From Butyricimonas sp. Marseille-P3923 (GTDB taxonomy: Bacteria; Bacteroidota; Bacteroidia; Bacteroidales; Marinifilaceae), in contig NZ_FXXL01000006.1 in assembly GCF_900184685.1 (NCBI RefSeq), forward strand, positions 372,001 through 436,000: DNA of 64,000 nt. Direction: 5' to 3'. This document shows, piece after piece, positions 7,906-16,949 of the stretch. The notes under the pieces are model-generated. The model was not told the DNA's origin. It ran no database searches and saw only the letters and a program-made list of their open reading frames with translations. A program made the position numbers and the translations under genes. Every line of letters begins with the position of its first letter. Position 1 is the first letter of the stretch.

Positions 7906-10900
7906 ATGAAACAAAAACCAAAAATTCAACAAACGCTAAGAGAAATGAAATTATTAGCGTTATTTACACTTTTGGGCTTGTGTTCCGTCCGCGCGGTAGC
8001 ACACGGACAGGAAACACGCATCGATTTACAGATGTCAGGCGTAACCCTGAGCGAAGTATTTCAACAAATCGAAGAGTTGACGGACTACATGTTCGTGTAC
8101 AAGAGCGAAGACATACGTGCCGCAGGCAAAGTGAACGTGAACGCTCGCCAAATGATGGTAAAAGACGTGCTGGCACATTGCCTGCAAGGAACCGGATTAA
8201 TATTTTCATTCCAAGATAACGTGATTGCCATCAAGCAAAAACTCGCGGATGAAAAAAAATCCGTGACAATAAAAGGATTTGTAACAGACGGCCAAGCCGT
8301 TCCGCTTCCGGGAGTAACCGTGAGAGTCGCCGGAACCACCGTGGGAACCGCCACGAACGTAAACGGTTGGTTCTCGATCACCTTGCCGATGACAAGCGGA
8401 GCTCTGGAATTTTCGTTCGTGGGATACCGGAAACAATCCGTGCCTTTTACCGAAAAGACAGACACGATACGCGTCAAACTCGAGGAAGACGTTGCCGATC
8501 TGGACGAAGTTGTCGTGCGGGCCTACGGTTCCCAAAACAAACGGGAAATGATCTCGGCCATATCTTCCGTGAAAGCGGATGAAATGAAAGAACTTCCGTC
8601 TGCAAGCATCACGAACATGTTGCAGGGACGTCTGGCAGGAGTCAACATTATCCAGCAATCGGGAGCCCCCGGCAGTGCCTCGGTTATCGCCGTGCGAGGC
8701 TTCAACTCCCTGCTCGTGGACGGAGCCAGCGACGGGCAACCGCTTTGGGTAGTTGATGGAGTACCCATGCACTCGTTCGTTTCTCCGGTAACAGGAACCA
8801 ATACACTGGCAGACCTCGACCCGAGCATGATCGAATCCGTCGAAGTATTGAAAGACGCGGCTGCAGCCTCTATCTACGGTTCCCGTGCGGGCAACGGGGT
8901 CATTCTGGTAACCACTAAAAAAGGAAAAGCCGGGGCGGCAAAATTCGCTGCCAACATATCCTACACTTGGTCTAAAGTCATGGAATACCCCGTGCAAACC
9001 GGGGGACGCATGGATCGTTACCTGCAACTTTTAAACCGAAGAAACCAAACAAACTATTACATGGTATTCGGGGTAAACAGAGGCTTCTACTGGCCTACCT
9101 CCTACGAGGAAATCTGGAATAAAGCCGGCGTGTACGACGCTTTTTGGCAAAACGGACAGACGTCAAACGTTCGGGTAGAAATGAACCTGCAGGACAGCTT
9201 GGACCCTTACTACAACAATTGCACCAACTGGTGGAAATACGCCTTCCGCACGGGAAAAGTCCTGAATGCCAACATTCAGGCTTCGGGCGGTTCCGACAAA
9301 TTCCAGTACATGATCGGAGCCGGGATCTATGACGAGAAAGGTATCATGGTCAATAGCGGTTATACCCGGGGCAACCTCATATCCAACACAACCGCTCAAC
9401 TCACTCAAAGCCTGCGTTTAGACTCTCGTATCTATCTGGCATACGTCGACAGAACCATGAACAAATCGGGCAGCGGAAGCAGCCGCTACGAGAAAATGAG
9501 CGTCGTCCCCGAACAAATGAAAACTTATGAAGGAGCCAGCGACGAAATCGTCAGTGAATGGCTGGATGCGACCAAGGGCATCAAGGACAGAACTGACGAC
9601 TACCGGGCTATGGCCAGCCTTTTCCTTGAATACAAATTCCTCAAAGGATTCAGCCTCTCCGCGTCCGGTAGTATAGACTACTCCCAAAACAACATGAACA
9701 AATTTACGCCCAGCACTCTGGACGAATCCTATCACGAAAACAAATCCCAAGGAGCTATCATGCGTAACTTAATGATCTCCACGGAAGAACTGTTCAAATA
9801 CAACCGCAGCTTCAACGAAATCCACAACATTGACATCATGCTCGGTTTAAACATCAACAAAGAACAAAACCATTACATCGGGGGATACGGGAAACGCGGC
9901 AGCAGCGACAACGTCAACTACTACGACCCCTCGATCAACTCCCCGATTTACAATTACGGGACAGAACAAAGTCCGAGATGGGAATCAACTACCAGTTATG
10001 AATCCGACTTCGAAGAAAAAGTAATGGTCAGCTACTTCGGGCGTATCGGCTACAACTTCAAACAGCGCTACTTGATGGAATTTACCTTCCGCCGCGACGG
10101 CTCATCCACATTCGGTGAAGGCAATCGTTGGGCAAACTTTCCCTCCATCGCCTTGGGATGGAGCTTCTCGGAGGAACCATTTATAAAACGCTGGACAGGC
10201 AATTGGTTAAACTGGGGAAAACTTCGGGGAAGTTACGGAACCTCCGGACAAATATTCTCGGATGCATACCTCGCCCACGGCTTGATGAGAGCCAACATGA
10301 CCTCCTTCCAGTTCCGCACGGGCGTGTACACGGGTACACCTGTGGCACCGGACTTGACTTGGGAAAAAACCGAACAATACGACTTGGGATTAGACCTCGA
10401 TATGTTCAACTACCGCATCAACCTGAAACTGGACTATTACTACAAATATACCAGTTCATTAATCATGAACGTCGGGTTACCCGGGGGATTCCTTCCCGTG
10501 AGCTCCCGCAAAGAAAATGCTATTGCCGTTTCCAACGAAGGTATCGAACTTGAAATACTGGCAGATATCCTGCGCGATCGAGCCGTAACATGGCGCACGA
10601 GATTCAACGTGGCTAAAGTATGGAACCGCTTGGAAGACTCTTACAGCGACAAAGACATCTCCATCCTGCGCAACAACCAACAAGACTGGTTTGTCATCGG
10701 TCGTCCGCTATTCGGGATGATGGTGTACAAACACAACGGCTTCTATAACTCGGATGATGAAGTACCCGTCTACTACAAGATAAACGGAGACGCCACCTAC
10801 ATCGGCGGAGTCACCAATCGCAGCAAGACAAGCGGCAAAGTCGGGGACTACAACCTAGCGGACTTCGATCATGACGGCTCGGCTGACAAATACAACGCGG

Positions 10901-11388
10901 GCTCACCCCTCCCTATCGCTTACGGGGGCTGGGTAAACGAACTTAAATGGAAAAACTTCGACATCAACATGTTATTCAGCTTCACGTTAGGCAGAAAAGT
11001 CATTCGCACCGCGGGCAACCAACTCTACGCCAATATCCCGCAAGCCTTCTTCGACAGTCGGGACGTGACCTTTTGGACTGCTCCCGGGGACAAGGCGGAT
11101 TTCCCGAAATACGGCAAAATAATAGAGCCCATGCTGGATAGCAACATCGAAAAAGTACACTCCCTAAGTATGCGTCAATTAACCGTGGGTTACAATTTCG
11201 AAGACAACTGGATACGCAAAGCCGGACTCTCCGGTATGCGCTTCTTCATGACCGTGGAAAATCTATTCTGCTGGAGCAACTATTCATACGGCAACCCGGA
11301 AACCATCGACGTTTACACGGGATTGGACGACGGCAAATCATACCCTCTGCCGCGAAAATGGACATTAGGTTTAACCCTTAATTTTTAA
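7906..11388 (+). CDS. SusC/RagA TonB-dependent receptor with STN domain (locus 1)
   Basis: Outer-membrane 22-strand barrel that imports ligands captured by the SusD partner, powered by TonB. 1160 residues. Signal peptide to about 34; STN domain about 40-105, which signals to FecR; carboxypeptidase-regulatory-like domain about 120-200; TonB-box region near DEVVVRAYGS; plug about 205-330 (LWVVDGVPM, VLKDAAAASIYGSRAGNGVILVTT); barrel to the end, closing in aromatic Phe (LTLNF) as outer-membrane proteins do. Followed after 4 bp by susD. No carbohydrate-active gene is in this locus, so a peptide or other ligand is possible. Confidence 0.95.
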   Translation: MKQKPKIQQTLREMKLLALFTLLGLCSVRAVAHGQETRIDLQMSGVTLSEVFQQIEELTDYMFVYKSEDIRAAGKVNVNARQMMVKDVLAHCLQGTGLIFSFQDNVIAIKQKLADEKKSVTIKGFVTDGQAVPLPGVTVRVAGTTVGTATNVNGWFSITLPMTSGALEFSFVGYRKQSVPFTEKTDTIRVKLEEDVADLDEVVVRAYGSQNKREMISAISSVKADEMKELPSASITNMLQGRLAGVNIIQQSGAPGSASVIAVRGFNSLLVDGASDGQPLWVVDGVPMHSFVSPVTGTNTLADLDPSMIESVEVLKDAAAASIYGSRAGNGVILVTTKKGKAGAAKFAANISYTWSKVMEYPVQTGGRMDRYLQLLNRRNQTNYYMVFGVNRGFYWPTSYEEIWNKAGVYDAFWQNGQTSNVRVEMNLQDSLDPYYNNCTNWWKYAFRTGKVLNANIQASGGSDKFQYMIGAGIYDEKGIMVNSGYTRGNLISNTTAQLTQSLRLDSRIYLAYVDRTMNKSGSGSSRYEKMSVVPEQMKTYEGASDEIVSEWLDATKGIKDRTDDYRAMASLFLEYKFLKGFSLSASGSIDYSQNNMNKFTPSTLDESYHENKSQGAIMRNLMISTEELFKYNRSFNEIHNIDIMLGLNINKEQNHYIGGYGKRGSSDNVNYYDPSINSPIYNYGTEQSPRWESTTSYESDFEEKVMVSYFGRIGYNFKQRYLMEFTFRRDGSSTFGEGNRWANFPSIALGWSFSEEPFIKRWTGNWLNWGKLRGSYGTSGQIFSDAYLAHGLMRANMTSFQFRTGVYTGTPVAPDLTWEKTEQYDLGLDLDMFNYRINLKLDYYYKYTSSLIMNVGLPGGFLPVSSRKENAIAVSNEGIELEILADILRDRAVTWRTRFNVAKVWNRLEDSYSDKDISILRNNQQDWFVIGRPLFGMMVYKHNGFYNSDDEVPVYYKINGDATYIGGVTNRSKTSGKVGDYNLADFDHDGSADKYNAGSPLPIAYGGWVNELKWKNFDINMLFSFTLGRKVIRTAGNQLYANIPQAFFDSRDVTFWTAPGDKADFPKYGKIIEPMLDSNIEKVHSLSMRQLTVGYNFEDNWIRKAGLSGMRFFMTVENLFCWSNYSYGNPETIDVYTGLDDGKSYPLPRKWTLGLTLNF

Positions 11389-11392
11389 TCTG

Positions 11393-13021
11393 ATGATGAA
11401 ACAATTCTGTATTATATTAGCCATCGTGTTAGGACTCAACAGTTGCACGGACTTAATCGACGTTCAACCGGAAAACGCGACCACATATACCAACTACTTC
11501 CAGACACGCCAAGACGCCGAAGCCCTGTTGACCGAACTGCTGCTTCGCCTGCGCAACGGAGAATCCAACAGGTTAGGTCTGGGCTTGATTATCGACGAAG
11601 ACAGCCGCTACCAATCCATGCGCAACATGGCAACAGGACTCACGGCTGACGGAAGCTCCGTCTATCGGTTGATCTATCAAGCAAGCCTGATCATTGAAAA
11701 CGCTCACCGTTTCCAAATCCCGGAAGAAGAACTGAAACCCTACCTGTTACAAGCCTACTTCGCTAACGCCGTCGGGTATTGGCGACTGGCACGGGATTAC
11801 GGGGAAATGGTTATTCTCCGCTCAACCACGGACTTCACCCCTCTCGCTAAAAGTTCCCAAAAAGAACTCCTTGACGAAGCTGAAAAATGGGCACTGAAAG
11901 CGATGGACCTTCCCGTGTACGATGAACTGGCAGGTCTGGATGGCCCGATCATCAAAAACTACGGGAGCAAAGGAGCTGCGGCAGCCTTGTTAGCTCACCT
12001 GTACGCTTGGAGAGCCAGCGTGGCAAACGAACCCGAATACTGGGCTAAAGCGGAAGAATACTGCACGATGATTATCGACCAAAAAGTAGGTTCCTACCAG
12101 TTGGCCATCAACCCCGAATCAGTCGTGCTGGACGTCATGAAAGGCAATAACCGCGAAAACATCTGGGAACTCGAAAACAACGCGCAGGAAAGCAGATACT
12201 TAACAAACAACTTCGTCGGCTTCCCCATCATTACCTCCTCCGGCTATGCCCCCGTCGGGGGATACAGTTACGGGTGTAAAATCCACAAAACAACCGTGAA
12301 CAACATGTATTCCCGGAACGACCAACGCCGTGAAGCCTACTTCTACGGTTTGGATGCCGACTTCCTCTACCTGAAAAATGTAAACGGCAACATCGTGGCA
12401 GATACCTCGCGCAAGGATGGCGACAACATCGTGAAGAGCTACGATAACAAAACAATTAAACAAGCCTTCATCTATAAATTCAGGTATCCCTACTTCCATG
12501 TCACCGACAACACCCCCGAACCGCAATATCGCGGTCTGAATCAAAACGAAATCGTCTGGCGCCTTGGAGGAATCTACCTGTTGCGTGCGGAATGTCGCGC
12601 CCGCCAAAACAAACCCGACGCCGTGGACGACCTCAACCTGATCCGTCGCCGGGCATACGGTAACATGACCGCCTCCGGAGGAATCGTCGATGCGGCCAAA
12701 GAGAGCGAATACGCCTATCCCTGTGCCGAAGACGTGGAAAAAGGATTGGCAAACAACATTCAGTTAGCCATCTTCCGGGAAAGAGAAAAAGAACTATTCC
12801 AAGAGAACCATCGCTTCTACGATATCGTGCGCAACGGCTACTGCTTCTTGCACGATAAAGACAGTTACGACTACATCCGGAAAGAACTGCCCGCCGCCTT
12901 CTCGTACTTGACGGACAAAGACATCGAGGACGGGGCTTTACTCTCGGAAGTATCCTCCAACTTCTTCACTAACAACGACCTGATGAGACAGAATCTATTT
13001 TGGAACAGATATAACCAATAA
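11393..13021 (+). CDS. SusD/RagB surface lipoprotein (locus 1)
   Basis: Substrate-capturing lid of the SusCD importer, 542 residues. Lipobox LNSC with Cys about 18, so surface lipoprotein. TPR-like helical SusD fold: N-terminal region about 25-200 with the LLDEAEKWALKAM repeat, C-terminal region about 320-540 with YLLRAECRARQNKPDAVDDL and the family-typical REKELFQENHRFYDIVRNG. Four bases after susC; a second ATG follows the first at once. Confidence 0.94.
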   Translation: MMKQFCIILAIVLGLNSCTDLIDVQPENATTYTNYFQTRQDAEALLTELLLRLRNGESNRLGLGLIIDEDSRYQSMRNMATGLTADGSSVYRLIYQASLIIENAHRFQIPEEELKPYLLQAYFANAVGYWRLARDYGEMVILRSTTDFTPLAKSSQKELLDEAEKWALKAMDLPVYDELAGLDGPIIKNYGSKGAAAALLAHLYAWRASVANEPEYWAKAEEYCTMIIDQKVGSYQLAINPESVVLDVMKGNNRENIWELENNAQESRYLTNNFVGFPIITSSGYAPVGGYSYGCKIHKTTVNNMYSRNDQRREAYFYGLDADFLYLKNVNGNIVADTSRKDGDNIVKSYDNKTIKQAFIYKFRYPYFHVTDNTPEPQYRGLNQNEIVWRLGGIYLLRAECRARQNKPDAVDDLNLIRRRAYGNMTASGGIVDAAKESEYAYPCAEDVEKGLANNIQLAIFREREKELFQENHRFYDIVRNGYCFLHDKDSYDYIRKELPAAFSYLTDKDIEDGALLSEVSSNFFTNNDLMRQNLFWNRYNQ

Positions 13022-13031
13022 TCTTACAAGC

Positions 13032-13661
13032 ATGAAACTCAATATATTAATAGTATTAATAATATTCGCGGGAGCAACCTCCTGCACGAAAGACAACTTC
13101 TACTACTCCGGGATCAGCGACGGTCGGCATGAAGGCAAAAACATGCTGGAATACATGCAGGCACACCCTTACGACTGGGATTCCACGCGGGTAATGATCC
13201 ACCACGCCGGCGACGACATGGTCAAATTATTCGAGGGTAAAGACGAGCGGCACAAAGAATTCACTTTCTTCGGGATGACCAACCATTCCATCCGCCGTTA
13301 TCTACTGCAACACAACCTGAAACAAGTCAGCGATCTGGATGCCGAGTGGTGCCGCACCATCCTCTTGAAGCACTTGATCGACGGTAAACTCTACCGTAAA
13401 GAAATCCCCGCAGGTGAACCGGGCTTGTATGAAACCGTCGGTACCGGAGGAACAACCCTCACCACGCTAGCCGGAACCAAAATCTGGACTTACGTCGTGG
13501 TAGAAGAAAAAAACGGAGTGGTACAACACGCCTCCCGTCCCATCTACATCCGCTTCGAGGAATCCGGACGGCTGCTGCAAGTTGTTTCCGGGGACATCGA
13601 ACCGGATAACTGTCTGGTTCACGCCTTGGATTACAGATTCACGATAGGAGAAGAAGAATAA
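13032..13661 (+). CDS. Fasciclin-like lipoprotein (locus 1)
   Basis: 209 residues with a lipobox (GATSC, Cys about 18). The core about 60-160 looks like a fasciclin (FAS1) domain: FTFFGMTNHSIRRYL, then RTILLKHLIDGKLYRKEI and TTLTTLAGTKIWTYVV, a typical H1/H2-like pattern for this fold. FAS1 domains mediate binding and adhesion; here it is probably a surface accessory of the SusCD complex. Sits 10 bp after susD and 3-21 bp before the next lipoprotein gene. Family call from pattern only. Confidence 0.7.
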   Translation: MKLNILIVLIIFAGATSCTKDNFYYSGISDGRHEGKNMLEYMQAHPYDWDSTRVMIHHAGDDMVKLFEGKDERHKEFTFFGMTNHSIRRYLLQHNLKQVSDLDAEWCRTILLKHLIDGKLYRKEIPAGEPGLYETVGTGGTTLTTLAGTKIWTYVVVEEKNGVVQHASRPIYIRFEESGRLLQVVSGDIEPDNCLVHALDYRFTIGEEE

Positions 13662-13682
13662 AACATGACAAAAAACAATACT

Positions 13683-14111
13683 ATGAAAAAAATAATACTA
13701 TTCGCCGGAATACTATTAACGATAGCCCTATCCTGCCACGAGAAAACGGAAGGATACCTCATCACGAAAAACGCCGCCTACGTCCCGGACACCATGTACG
13801 TTTACAAAACACCCGATCCCGTGACCGATGCCTTGAGAATACAGAACAAAGCCCCGTGGGTAAGCATTGCCATGCAAGGATACGAGGGAACGGAGGAAAT
13901 CTATTTCACCATAGAATCCGTCACCTCCACCCTCGGCACGGAAGCCATTAAAACATTCCGTGACGAAATATCCATCCGGGGCGGCGGAATCTTGGAATAT
14001 CCCTTGGAAAACAACGCGCAACCGGGAGCCTACACCATATCCGTGCGCCTGACAAACCCGGGATACAGCCAAGTTGTAGAAAACGCGATAACTGTCATCA
14101 TCGTAGAATAA
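13683..14111 (+). CDS. Small lipoprotein, unknown function (locus 1)
   Basis: About 142 residues from the preferred ATG at 13683; an upstream in-frame ATG at 13665 would add six polar residues before the signal. From 13683 the lipobox ends at LSC with Cys about 18. The rest looks all-beta, an immunoglobulin-like or Calx-beta-like strand pattern (TISVRLTNPGYSQVVENAITVIIVE at the end is split here as a strand pair). I do not recognise a named family. Co-transcribed with susCD by spacing. Confidence 0.75.
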   Translation: MKKIILFAGILLTIALSCHEKTEGYLITKNAAYVPDTMYVYKTPDPVTDALRIQNKAPWVSIAMQGYEGTEEIYFTIESVTSTLGTEAIKTFRDEISIRGGGILEYPLENNAQPGAYTISVRLTNPGYSQVVENAITVIIVE

Positions 14112-14126
14112 ATCAAATAAAAAATC

Positions 14127-15407
14127 ATGCTAGTAAAAAAGTTTTTAATCTTAATCCTTTGTTGCCTCGGGACATTAACCTCCCGGGCAGAAGGCATCAA
14201 CTTTTTCAACGGCAACTTGCAAGACGCCTTGAAAAAAGCCAAAAGTGAAAATAAACTCGTGTTCGTGGACTTCATGGCAACGTGGTGCGGCCCGTGCAAG
14301 ACACTCGCCACCAAAGTATTCCCGGACAAAGAAATCGGCGACTACTTCAACGCCCGTTTCGTGTGCGTGCAAATCGACGTGGATAAGGAAAAAGACCTTG
14401 CCCGCAAATACCGGATTCAAGCCATGCCCACCCTCGTGTTCATGGACAACAACGGGAAAGCCGTCACCCGGGTAACGGGAGCCGCCTCCAAAACCCGCTT
14501 GCTGCAAAAAGCCAAGGAAGCCACGGGAGAACTCCCCTCTTTCGACGAATTGTGGAACATGCACAAGAAAAACAAAAACGACGTGAACGTCATGCAGCAA
14601 ATCCTGCATGAAGCGCCTTATATCATACAGGAACGCCGGGGACAAGGTTGGGAAGCCCGAGTCAAGAAAATATTCGAACAATACATGCAAACCAAACCCC
14701 GGGAAGACCTCTTGAATCCCACCGATTTCACCATCATCATGGGATATTCCGAAATGGAGAAAAACAACGAGCATGTGGAATTTGTCATCAGTCACCTGAA
14801 CGACTACTTGAAAATCATGCCCTTCCGCCGTGTAGCCAACCCGATGTTCAGCTATACCATGAGCCTGATCAACAAACTGGCCAAGGAAAACGACCTCGAT
14901 TACAAGAAAGAGATCGCACGCGCGGACGGGGACATGAAAGTCATCTTCGATTCGTTGCGTCACAGCACGTATTCCCCCGTTGAATTCCTGACAATTTTAG
15001 GCGATGCCTACAACGCACTTTACGGTCACAAGGATCAAGCAACCTATGTCCAACTCATTGACAACTATCTCACGCGAACGGGAGACAACGTCATGTTGCA
15101 GGAATACCAAAGTTTCATATCCGATTTATTAGCGGCAACCAAAGGGGATTTGAGCGACGACGCTGCCCGTACCGTACTGAAATGGCTGAACGCTTACTTG
15201 ACTCTCGGTCAAAAAGCCGGAGAACAGCTTCAACCTCAAAATCTATTCTGGTACTACCTGACAAGCGGCGACTGCCTCGTCACTTTAAAGGAAATCACCA
15301 AAGCAAAAGAGGCTTACACACAAGCCTACATGCTGTCCATGCAATCGGGAAACCCCAACCTGCAAGCCCAAGTAAAACAAAAGTTAGACGCTATAAACGA
15401 GAAATAA
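14127..15407 (+). CDS. Exported thioredoxin-family protein with long C-terminal extension (locus 1)
   Basis: 426 residues with a Sec signal to about 21. The thioredoxin domain about 24-135 carries the active-site motif WCGPC (Cys 54 and 57) and the cis-Pro loop (QAMPTLVF). Residues 150-426 are a helical extension with TPR-like character near the end (ITKAKEAYTQAYMLSMQSG). Predicted periplasmic disulfide reductase or isomerase. Last gene of Sus-like locus 1, 15 bp after the small lipoprotein and before a strong terminator. Thioredoxin genes inside SusCD loci suggest handling of disulfide-bonded substrate, which is inference. Confidence 0.9.
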   Translation: MLVKKFLILILCCLGTLTSRAEGINFFNGNLQDALKKAKSENKLVFVDFMATWCGPCKTLATKVFPDKEIGDYFNARFVCVQIDVDKEKDLARKYRIQAMPTLVFMDNNGKAVTRVTGAASKTRLLQKAKEATGELPSFDELWNMHKKNKNDVNVMQQILHEAPYIIQERRGQGWEARVKKIFEQYMQTKPREDLLNPTDFTIIMGYSEMEKNNEHVEFVISHLNDYLKIMPFRRVANPMFSYTMSLINKLAKENDLDYKKEIARADGDMKVIFDSLRHSTYSPVEFLTILGDAYNALYGHKDQATYVQLIDNYLTRTGDNVMLQEYQSFISDLLAATKGDLSDDAARTVLKWLNAYLTLGQKAGEQLQPQNLFWYYLTSGDCLVTLKEITKAKEAYTQAYMLSMQSGNPNLQAQVKQKLDAINEK

Positions 15408-15437
15408 ACAAGCAACACGCGGAACTAACCACCTGCG

Positions 15438-15484
15438 ACGAGCCAGCCAAGTGACAAAACTCCGGCTGGCTCGTTTTATTTTTA
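15438..15484 (+). terminator. Intrinsic terminator of Sus-like locus 1
   Basis: Perfect stem of 11 bp, 15438-15448 with 15464-15474 (core CGAGCCAGCC/GGCTGGCTCG), 15-nt loop, followed by a T-rich run to 15484. Confidence 0.9.
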
Positions 15485-15857
15485 ATACCGATATTTACGG
15501 GTTATCAACCACCACTATTTAGGAACCTTAAGCGTAACTTTACCTATTCCGAATAGCAACAGAATTATCCCCGTATAATCCTGATCCAGATAGACAAAGA
15601 GAGGTAGCAATAAACGAACGTTTATTAAATGCAAAATTAATCAAAATCTATCAAAGAGAAAATGATATTGTTGATTCTTTCATTTTCGTGGAAATCAATT
15701 GATTAACAATATTACCTTTTCAGAGGTAAAATCTTTCGATTGCCGTAAAATCCACTATCATTAAACGTTGGATTAATAAGTTTCAATCAACAAGCTATAC
15801 CGCTCATATACGGTACTATTGATACTTATAAATCCACTATAATTATAAGGATGCTTT
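15485..15857 (+). promoter_or_regulatory. Regulatory-looking region before sigma factor gene (locus 2)
   Basis: About 370 AT-rich bases without a gene. Visible elements: an 18-bp dyad AATAAACG-AA-CGTTTATT at 15609-15626; ATATTGTT/AACAATAT arms at 15665-15672 and 15705-15712; a TTACCT/AGGTAA dyad at 15712-15729; a 16-nt direct repeat with one mismatch (AAATCCACTATnATTA) at 15748-15763 and 15830-15845; and a TACCG/CGGTA dyad at 15798-15815. No TAnnTTTG box is seen, unlike the sigma genes of loci 1 and 3, so this sigma gene may use another promoter type. Confidence 0.5.
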
Positions 15858-16418
15858 ATGCCGAGGGGAAGTAAACATATACATTTTACGAACGGGGAAA
15901 GTATTATATTCGACGAATACTTTAGAAGTAATTTCAACAAATTCGTGGCTTTCACCTCTCGTTTTCTCGTTGATACTCAGCAAGGAGAAGACGTGGTACA
16001 AGATACATTCGTGCAGATGTGGGAAACGGCAGACCTAACTTTCGAATCGGAACCGGCACTTTCCGCTTACATGTATCGCGTGATACGCAACCGTATTTTG
16101 AATGACCTGAAACATTTAAAAATACAGGAAAAATACAATGAACGAATGCGCAGGGAAATGGAGAGTGAAAGTTTTCTCGTGAAATCCGTGTGGGATGAAG
16201 AAACCCGCCATTTACTTTACAAGGCCATAGACACGCTTACCCCGCAATGCAAAGAAGTGATTCGTTACCACTTGGAAGGGAAAAAGAACCAAGAGATAGC
16301 GGAACTTATGGAGATTAGCATCGTGACTGTAAAATCCCACAAAATGGTTGCTTACAGACAACTACGAGAAAGTTTATCCAAAATCATATTCTGTCTTTTC
16401 CTCACGTCCCTGCACTAA
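15858..16418 (+). CDS. ECF RNA polymerase sigma-70 factor (locus 2)
   Basis: 186 residues. Region 2 with GEDVVQDTFVQMWETADL near 45-65; region 4 helix-turn-helix near 130-175 (NQEIAELMEISIVTVKSHKMVAYRQL). Predicted to be held by the FecR protein encoded downstream and to activate the susC promoter of this locus. Unusually, 531 bases containing a repeat tract separate it from fecR; in loci 1 and 3 that spacing is about 90-125 bases. Confidence 0.92.
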   Translation: MPRGSKHIHFTNGESIIFDEYFRSNFNKFVAFTSRFLVDTQQGEDVVQDTFVQMWETADLTFESEPALSAYMYRVIRNRILNDLKHLKIQEKYNERMRREMESESFLVKSVWDEETRHLLYKAIDTLTPQCKEVIRYHLEGKKNQEIAELMEISIVTVKSHKMVAYRQLRESLSKIIFCLFLTSLH

Positions 16419-16491
16419 TCACGAACAAACCGACCAAGAACAATCAACATATCCCTCTGGTTTTAAGTCGTTTTCAAAATATAATCATACC

Positions 16492-16716
16492 GAATATATG
16501 TTGAAGAAATACATGAATCAATGATGAATCTCGTATCAATTCCGGTGCAGTAGTACTTGAAAAGTTATTTATACCCTTTTAATAAGCTATTAAAACGCTA
16601 TTATAGTATAGGGTTTTAATAGCGCTTTAATAGGGTTCTAATAGCGTTTTATACGGAAGTGAAACGGAATTCATATGGAATTCATACAGAATTTATTTAG
16701 AAATAATATAGGTTCT
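16492..16716 (+). repeat. Degenerate 11-bp tandem repeat tract (first copy)
   Basis: The sigma-fecR gap (16419-16949) holds this tract and no gene. From about 16492 to 16716 the sequence can be written in 11-bp lines with a repeating core. Units at 16585 and 16596 read AGCTATT / CGCTATT. Units at 16607, 16618, 16629 and 16640 read TATAGGG / AATAGCG / AATAGGG / AATAGCG, exactly 11 apart. GGAATTCATAT and GGAATTCATAC at 16666 and 16677 continue the spacing. TGAATCA and TGAATCT at 16514 and 16525 are also 11 apart. The core flips orientation near 16604. Confidence 0.75.
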
Positions 16717-16949
16717 CACCTCATCAAATCAATGTTTTCCAACCATAGGATACAGGACAGAAACCGATAGAAATCAATCCATTACACCAAATTCTATATT
16801 TTCACATCAACAGCAATACTGGTAATCAATTCATCACGAAACAATAACTATTGAAAAAATATTTCAAAAAAAACTCATACCCTTCCAAAATTTAGTTGTT
16901 CTATAGTCAAACGGGAGCATCAGATCAACCTCCCCATGAAAAAAGACCT

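Noticed and set aside
8206-9027. 273-codon frame opposite susC of locus 1
   Set aside because: Antisense to an intact susC with all expected domains; translation is low-complexity and His/Arg/Gly-rich.
14175-14963. 262-codon frame opposite the thioredoxin gene
   Set aside because: Antisense shadow of a gene with clear signal peptide and WCGPC site.
16492-16716. CRISPR array
   Set aside because: Repeats are 11 bp, directly abutting and degenerate, with no spacers and no cas genes nearby.
16896-16949. N-terminal extension of FecR in locus 2
   Set aside because: The 18 extra residues do not look like FecR N-termini and would place the transmembrane helix unusually far from the start.
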